Shown piece after piece: positions 60,085-64,000 of a stretch of 64,000 bases of DNA; positions within the stretch are counted from its first letter, which is position 1, and each line of letters starts with the position of its first letter. The position numbers and the translations under genes were made by a program. The notes under the pieces were generated by a model that was given only the letters and a program-made list of their open reading frames with translations, did no database searches and was not told the origin of the DNA. This stretch comes from Dokdonella_A sp964582225. Lineage in GTDB: Bacteria; Pseudomonadota; Gammaproteobacteria; Xanthomonadales; Rhodanobacteraceae. Where the stretch lies: positions 62,001 to 126,000 of the forward strand of contig CAZORA010000003.1 of assembly GCA_964582225.1 (NCBI GenBank), given 5' to 3'.

Positions 60085-60502
60085 GTTCAACGCCCCTGTA
60101 ATGAAATTCATTCGCGCACCGCGCTGGCGCAGCGTACACCCGCACCGAAGCTCAGGAAATGTTCAAGCCTCCTGCGGTTCATCGCCAAGGCCTTTCGCTG
60201 CGCCGCGCGCGAACATGCGAGCGGCTGCGCGCGACGGCAGCGAAGTGCGGGACCAACGGCGCATGGGATCGCCAGGCGGAGATTCGAACCCGTTCGTGGT
60301 GTCCGCGAGGACAGGCAGCCATCAGCGTCAAACGATCGAAATCGAACATCCGCGGTTTCCACATGCGCCAAGGTGGCGAGCGCGAGGCTCGACTCGTTCA
60401 GCGCGCTCCAGGGAATCACATGACCTGGGGGTCAGTGACCGCGCACCACCGACGCAAAAGCGTGGGGACATCCAAAACAGATGGGCGATTTACCGGATGC
60501 GC
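60085..60502. other. 418-bp gap upstream of the IPTL-CTERM gene
   Basis: No supported gene. Open frames of 70-110 codons on both strands here have no ribosome sites or family features. The part next to 60084 must hold the promoter of the IPTL-CTERM gene; the part next to 60503 is downstream of the glycosyltransferase gene. Confidence 0.45.
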
Positions 60503-62161
60503 TCAGGGATCTGCCGCCGGCAGCGCGAAGACGACGATCTGTTCGTCGCGCCATACCGGGCGACCGAGATGCGTCGCGATCCTCTCGACGCAGGCCGCCA
60601 TGTCCGGCCAGGGCACCGGCCAGGGAAAGTTCTCCCGCGGCAGGGTCCACGGTTGCAGACGCAGCAGCAGATAGTCGCCGGCACGATTGCCCACCTGCAG
60701 CACGCGATCGAGCGGCAGAAGCTGGCGAAATCGCGGCGCGGGCTCGACTTGCGGGTACTCGTCCCAGTCGCCAGCACCACAGACCGAACCGATCAGCGCG
60801 TACTTGATCTTCTGCCGGTGAATCCGCTGCAGCCAGGGATCCGGCGAATAATTGGAGTGCGCCCGTGCCGGCGCCTCGATCAGGGTGACCCTGCCTGCCG
60901 GCAGCTCGGCGAGACGCCGATAAAACGGCGACACGGGTCCGAGATCGAGCAGGCTCCAGTAGGGATTCGCCGAACGCTCATAGTCGAACTGGAACGCGGC
61001 GTGGTTCATGAATTGATTCGGCCGGTGATACCAGTCTCGCAGCGGGCCGACAGCGATCACGGCGGCGAGCAGCAGGGCGCCCGCCAGAGGGCCCGCGCCG
61101 GCGCGCGCCGGCAGCTTCTCGAGCAGGCTGGCAGCGCCCTCCGCCGGATACAAGAGCAGGAACGGCAGCACCGGCGCCGCGTAGCGAACCAGCACCGGTG
61201 CGTGCTCGATCCATGCTGGGCGGGCAAGCAGGATAAGCAGACAGCCGAGCCCGGTCGCACCGAGACTCAGCTCGACCAGATCGCGATCGCGGCGCCACAG
61301 TCGCCGCAGGCCGAGCGCAAACAACAGCAGCCCAATCGCGATCGGCCAGTCGCAGGCGAAGCCCAGCGCGAGCCGCAGCGCGCGCCAGAGATCACCACCG
61401 CCGATGCTGCCCACTCCGGCTTTGGCTGCCATGGCCGCCCAGTCGCCAAGCAGCGGCGGCAGCAGCAGCGCGAGCAACAGGGCGGCGCTGAGCGTGGCGA
61501 GCCCGACCAGAGCACGCAGCGCACGCGCACCCTCGGCGCGATGCGCAGGTACGCGCAGCGAGCGCACGGCGCGCCACCCGTAGTGGACGAATGGCCACAG
61601 CGTGAAGCTCAGCGACAGCAGATGCGCCCAGCCAGCCAGCGCCATCGCCAGCAGGTAGGTCACCGCCCAGCGCCGCTCACGATAGGCACTGGCCTGCCAG
61701 CGGCGAAACGCCAGCAGCGCCAGCACGCCCAGCAGAGCCAGCAGCGCATACGGTCGGGCGCTGCGGCTGAAGTGGATCAGCGTGGGTGACAGCGCGAGCA
61801 GCCCGCACCACAGCGCTCGCGTCGAAGCCGGCAGGCGCCGCGTCAGCAGCGGCGCGACCAGCAGCAGCGCAACGCCGGCGACAAGCAGCGGCAGGTGCAT
61901 CATCCACTCGCTGAGCGCGGCGTGCCGGTACAGCCAGCGGTCGTAGAGGGTCAGCGGGATGCTGTAATCGGCCAGGCCAAAGTGACCGGCGATGCCGGCA
62001 TAGTCGGCGCGCAGCAGCATGCGCACGGCATGCCACTCGTCGTCCATCAGCATCTGCGAACGGAGCTGCGTCGTGCGCAGCCAAGTGCCGCCGAGCGCCG
62101 CCAGGGCGAGCAGCAGAAACCACCTGCGGTCGCTCGCGGGCGCCGCGCCGACGCGCTTCAT
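60503..62161 (-). CDS. GT-C family glycosyltransferase (GT39/ArnT-like), polytopic
   Basis: A 552-residue membrane protein with about ten to twelve helices. The first periplasmic loop has the acidic cluster D40-D41-E42 in QMLMDDEWHAV, where PMT/ArnT-type enzymes keep their catalytic and lipid-sugar-binding residues. FSRSARPYALLALLGVLALLAF is another conserved-looking part. The C-terminal 150 residues are soluble. Its ATG overlaps the stop of the GT2 gene (ATGA), so the sugar donor is likely made by that enzyme. Acceptor (lipid A, protein or glycan) unknown. Confidence 0.82.
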   Translation of the reverse strand: MKRVGAAPASDRRWFLLLALAALGGTWLRTTQLRSQMLMDDEWHAVRMLLRADYAGIAGHFGLADYSIPLTLYDRWLYRHAALSEWMMHLPLLVAGVALLLVAPLLTRRLPASTRALWCGLLALSPTLIHFSRSARPYALLALLGVLALLAFRRWQASAYRERRWAVTYLLAMALAGWAHLLSLSFTLWPFVHYGWRAVRSLRVPAHRAEGARALRALVGLATLSAALLLALLLPPLLGDWAAMAAKAGVGSIGGGDLWRALRLALGFACDWPIAIGLLLFALGLRRLWRRDRDLVELSLGATGLGCLLILLARPAWIEHAPVLVRYAAPVLPFLLLYPAEGAASLLEKLPARAGAGPLAGALLLAAVIAVGPLRDWYHRPNQFMNHAAFQFDYERSANPYWSLLDLGPVSPFYRRLAELPAGRVTLIEAPARAHSNYSPDPWLQRIHRQKIKYALIGSVCGAGDWDEYPQVEPAPRFRQLLPLDRVLQVGNRAGDYLLLRLQPWTLPRENFPWPVPWPDMAACVERIATHLGRPVWRDEQIVVFALPAADP

Positions 62162-62952
62162 GGGCCGGACGTGGAGCGCTCGCCAGACCATGCCAGCAGG
62201 CGCAGGGAGGGGTCGCGATTGAACAGCATCGGCCGCAATGCACCCCACTTCCACAGGCGATAGAGCAACGCCGTGTGCAGCACGCCCAGACCGTAAACGA
62301 TCGACCGGCGGAAGTTGATCTCACTGGCCTCGGGGAAGTAGCGGGTCGGGCAGGAGATCTCGCCGACGCGAAACTCGAAGGCCAGCGCCTGCACCAGCAT
62401 CTGGTTGTCGAACACGAAGTCATCGGAGTCCGCGGCCAGCGGCAGGGTTTCCAGCACCCGGCGCGAAAACGCACGGTAGCCGCTGTGAAACTCGGACAGC
62501 TTGGAGCCGACCAGCAGGTTCTGCACCAGGGTCAGCGCGCGGTTGAACACATACTTGTAACGCGGCATGCCGCCGGCAATCGCGGTGTTGCCGAGAATGC
62601 GCGAGCCAATCACCACATCGTAGACGTCGGAGGCGACCATCGCGGCCATCGCGGTGATCAGTCGCGGCTCGTACTGGTAGTCCGGGTGCAGCATGACCAC
62701 GATGTCCGCGCCCTCGGCCAGCGCCAGCGCGTAGCAGGTCTTCTGGTTGCCGCCGTAGCCGCGATTGCACGGATGCCGGTGGGTGCGGATGCCGAGCCCT
62801 TCGGCGATGGCCACCGTGGCATCGTCACTGGCATCATCGACCAACAGCACCTCATCGACGATGTCGTGTGGAATTGCCGCATGGCAGGCGGCCAGCGTCT
62901 TCTCGGCGTGATAGGCCGGCATGACGACGACGATCTTCTTTCCGTGCAGCAT
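62158..62952 (-). CDS. GT2 family glycosyltransferase, polyprenyl-phosphate sugar synthase-like
   Basis: A 264-residue GT-A fold enzyme. KKIVVVMPAYHAEKTL, LLVDDASDDATVAIAEGLG, HRHPCNRGYGGNQKTCYALALAEGADIVVMLHPDYQYEP and GSRILGNTAIAGGMPRYKY are the landmarks of the DPM1/GtrB-like branch, but without C-terminal membrane helices. It probably loads a sugar from a nucleotide donor onto a polyprenyl phosphate for the coupled GT-C enzyme. It starts 48 bp before tRNA-Arg on the same strand. Confidence 0.88.
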   Translation of the reverse strand: MLHGKKIVVVMPAYHAEKTLAACHAAIPHDIVDEVLLVDDASDDATVAIAEGLGIRTHRHPCNRGYGGNQKTCYALALAEGADIVVMLHPDYQYEPRLITAMAAMVASDVYDVVIGSRILGNTAIAGGMPRYKYVFNRALTLVQNLLVGSKLSEFHSGYRAFSRRVLETLPLAADSDDFVFDNQMLVQALAFEFRVGEISCPTRYFPEASEINFRRSIVYGLGVLHTALLYRLWKWGALRPMLFNRDPSLRLLAWSGERSTSGP

Positions 62953-62999
62953 GGATTCGCCCGCGACAAGCTACCGAAATCAGGCGCTGCCGCCGCGCC

Positions 63000-63076
63000 T
63001 GGCGACCCCGGCAGGATTTGAACCTGCGACCTCACCCTTAGGAGGGGCGCGCTCTATCCAGCTGAGCTACGGGGCC
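63000..63076 (-). tRNA. tRNA-Arg(CCU)
   Basis: A 77-nt tRNA with encoded CCA. The acceptor stem is GGCCCCG/CGGGGTC, the D arm has AGCTCAGCTGGATAGAGC, the anticodon loop is CTCCTAA (anticodon CCT), and the T-loop is TTCAAAT. Confidence 0.96.
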
Positions 63077-63232
63077 GCGATGAACGCCGGTTCCGGCGCG
63101 ACGCCAGCGACGGCAATCACGTCGGGCAGGAGCGTCTGGATTGTAGCGGCGAAGCGGCTCGCGAGCCGGGCGCAGGCCCGGGCGCGCCACACAGGACCAG
63201 CACGCGGTGACTGATTCGCGCCAGGAAAAAGC

Positions 63233-63325
63233 TGGCGGAGAGAGAGGGATTCGAACCCTCGATAGAGTTTTTGACCCTATACTCCCTTAGCAGGGGAGCC
63301 CCTTCGGCCTCTCGGGCATCTCTCC
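63233..63325 (-). tRNA. tRNA-Ser(GCU)
   Basis: A 93-nt class II tRNA with encoded CCA. Acceptor GGAGAGA/TCTCTCC, anticodon loop CTGCTAA (anticodon GCT), long variable arm (GTATAGGGTCAAAAACTCTAT) and T-loop TTCGAAT. It follows csrA by 92 bp, a common gammaproteobacterial order. Confidence 0.97.
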
Positions 63326-63417
63326 GAACACTCATCGACCATGCGAGCACGACCATCGCGCCCGCCGTCACCCGGTTCGACCGCGCAGGATAGCGGGCCG
63401 AGCGAATGGGGTAAAGC

Positions 63418-63633
63418 TCAGCGCGCGATGTTTCCTTCCGGCGCAACCGGCTGCTCGGTCTCCGTCGCCTGTTCGCGCTTGATGCGCTGATAGATCTCTT
63501 CACGATGCACCGCCACGTCCTTCGGTGCGTTGATGCCGATACGAACCTGATTGCCCTTGACGCCCAGCACCGTCACGGTCACGTCGTCTCCGATCATCAA
63601 GGTCTCACCAACCCGGCGAGTCAAAATCAACAT
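63418..63633 (-). CDS. csrA: Carbon storage regulator CsrA
   Basis: A 71-residue dimeric RNA-binding protein that blocks or stabilises mRNAs at GGA motifs. It has MLILTRRVGETLMIGDDVTVTVLGVKGNQVRIGINAPKDVAVHREEIYQRI, with the RNA-contacting R44-type and VHREEIY residues, and a slightly longer hydrophilic tail than E. coli (61). A GGAG ribosome site lies about 11 nt before the ATG, itself a GGA that CsrA could bind for feedback. The GacA regulator that acts on this pathway is at 20.1-20.8 kb. Confidence 0.98.
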   Translation of the reverse strand: MLILTRRVGETLMIGDDVTVTVLGVKGNQVRIGINAPKDVAVHREEIYQRIKREQATETEQPVAPEGNIAR

Positions 63634-63858
63634 AAACTGCTCTCCGCGACACTCTGTTAACCGGCGCGCGCCGACGCAGGCGCCGGCGTGGCACTCGGTG
63701 ATTCTGCGACGTAGGTTTCACGCTACGACCGGTCGAGGCCAACAGCCCGCGTCCGCCCCCTGATACCCCGACTCCGCTGCCGATTTCCTGTCGCCGTCAT
63801 TCCAGCATCCGGATCGCCGGGTGGGGCGTGATACTAGCGAACGCATCCTGCCTGCGCA

Positions 63859-64000
63859 ATGAACGAAACCACAGAAACGAGCACGGACCCGCTGCCGATC
63901 CTGCCGCCGCAGCGCCAGCCTCCCCAGGTTCGAATGGAGCGCGCGCAAACTGCCAGAGTCGCTCGCGCGATGAACGCTCGCGCCGATCGCACCAGGCCTC
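63859..64000 (+). CDS. Possible start of a gene cut by the right edge
   Basis: An ATG at 63859 opens a frame of 47 codons that continues past the window, beginning MNETTETSTDPLPILPPQR and then rich in Arg and Ala. There is no clear ribosome site and no recognisable domain, and the frame could be chance in such GC-rich DNA. TACTAG at 63832-63837 might be a -10 box. The region between csrA and here (63634-63858) shows no gene. Confidence 0.3.
   Translation, partial: MNETTETSTDPLPILPPQRQPPQVRMERAQTARVARAMNARADRTRP

Noticed and set aside
60275..60300. A sequence like a tRNA T-loop (GGAGATTCGAACCCG) in the gap after the IPTL-CTERM gene
   Set aside because: The arms do not pair over five positions and no anticodon, D arm or acceptor stem can be built around it.

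Overview
The window is 64 kb of dense, high-GC chromosome from a gammaproteobacterium, most likely of the Xanthomonadales/Lysobacterales. The evidence is gene order and gene content rather than a search: pyrG-kdsA-eno-ftsB-truD on one strand, rluC divergent from rne, csrA followed by tRNA-Ser(GCU) and tRNA-Arg(CCU), a GacA-type regulator, and two secreted proteins that end in the same short FADGFE-type C-terminal tag. I see no rRNA, CRISPR array, transposase or prophage gene. Most of the window looks like ordinary vertical chromosome.

Layout. 1-3.8 kb: the start of a transsulfuration-type PLP enzyme divergent from an Lrp/AsnC regulator, then a type II sulfide:quinone reductase, a secreted DUF4399-like protein and a b-type cytochrome. 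3.9-12.3 kb: YpfJ-type metallopeptidase, RNase T, FmdB zinc ribbon, a 1231-residue secreted multidomain metallopeptidase, and an MscS channel. 12.4-18.4 kb: two tandem monohaem cytochromes c that look like the halves of cytochrome c4, PhhB-type dehydratase, RluC, and RNase E behind a strongly structured leader. 18.4-27.9 kb: GT1 glycosyltransferase, GacA, tRNA-Ser(UGA), a secreted FG-GAP protein, AlaA-type aminotransferase, cardiolipin synthase, XseA. 28-32 kb: aldehyde dehydrogenase, hutU and hutG. 32.1-37.5 kb: the truD-ftsB-eno-kdsA-pyrG housekeeping block, without ispD and ispF between ftsB and truD. 37.5-48.7 kb: cold shock protein, ribosomal protein THX, zinc-type CDF exporter, MerC protein behind a Zur-like palindrome, lipoprotein, ArsC-like protein, omega-amidase with methionine aminotransferase, HtpG behind a sigma32-type promoter, a YbiI-type zinc finger, antiporter, Rnk, DMT transporter, MmcQ-like protein. 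48.9-55.7 kb: a complete cbb3 oxidase operon with its copper ATPase and assembly genes. 56-57.9 kb: methionine salvage mtnBDC. 57.9-64 kb: membrane-bound C13 (legumain-family) peptidase, IPTL-CTERM surface protein, a lipid-linked glycosyltransferase pair, two tRNAs and csrA.

How the parts fit together. The respiratory genes (SQR, b and c cytochromes, cbb3 oxidase) describe an aerobic to microaerobic electron chain that can also take electrons from sulfide. The aminotransferase/omega-amidase pair and mtnBDC belong to the same methionine-recycling chemistry although they lie 14 kb apart. GacA and CsrA are the two ends of the Gac/Rsm post-transcriptional cascade. RNase E, RNase T, RluC, TruD, THX and Csp make the window rich in RNA metabolism.

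The points most worth following are the shared C-terminal tag on unrelated exported proteins, the four-hairpin rne leader, the unbroken chain of 4-nt overlaps in the cco operon with a truncated FixH and no ccoG, the split cytochrome c4, the membrane C13 peptidase, a palindromic mobile-type repeat before mtnB, and clear regulatory sites at htpG, merC and sqr. None of these alone proves a new system; the tag is the best candidate for one.
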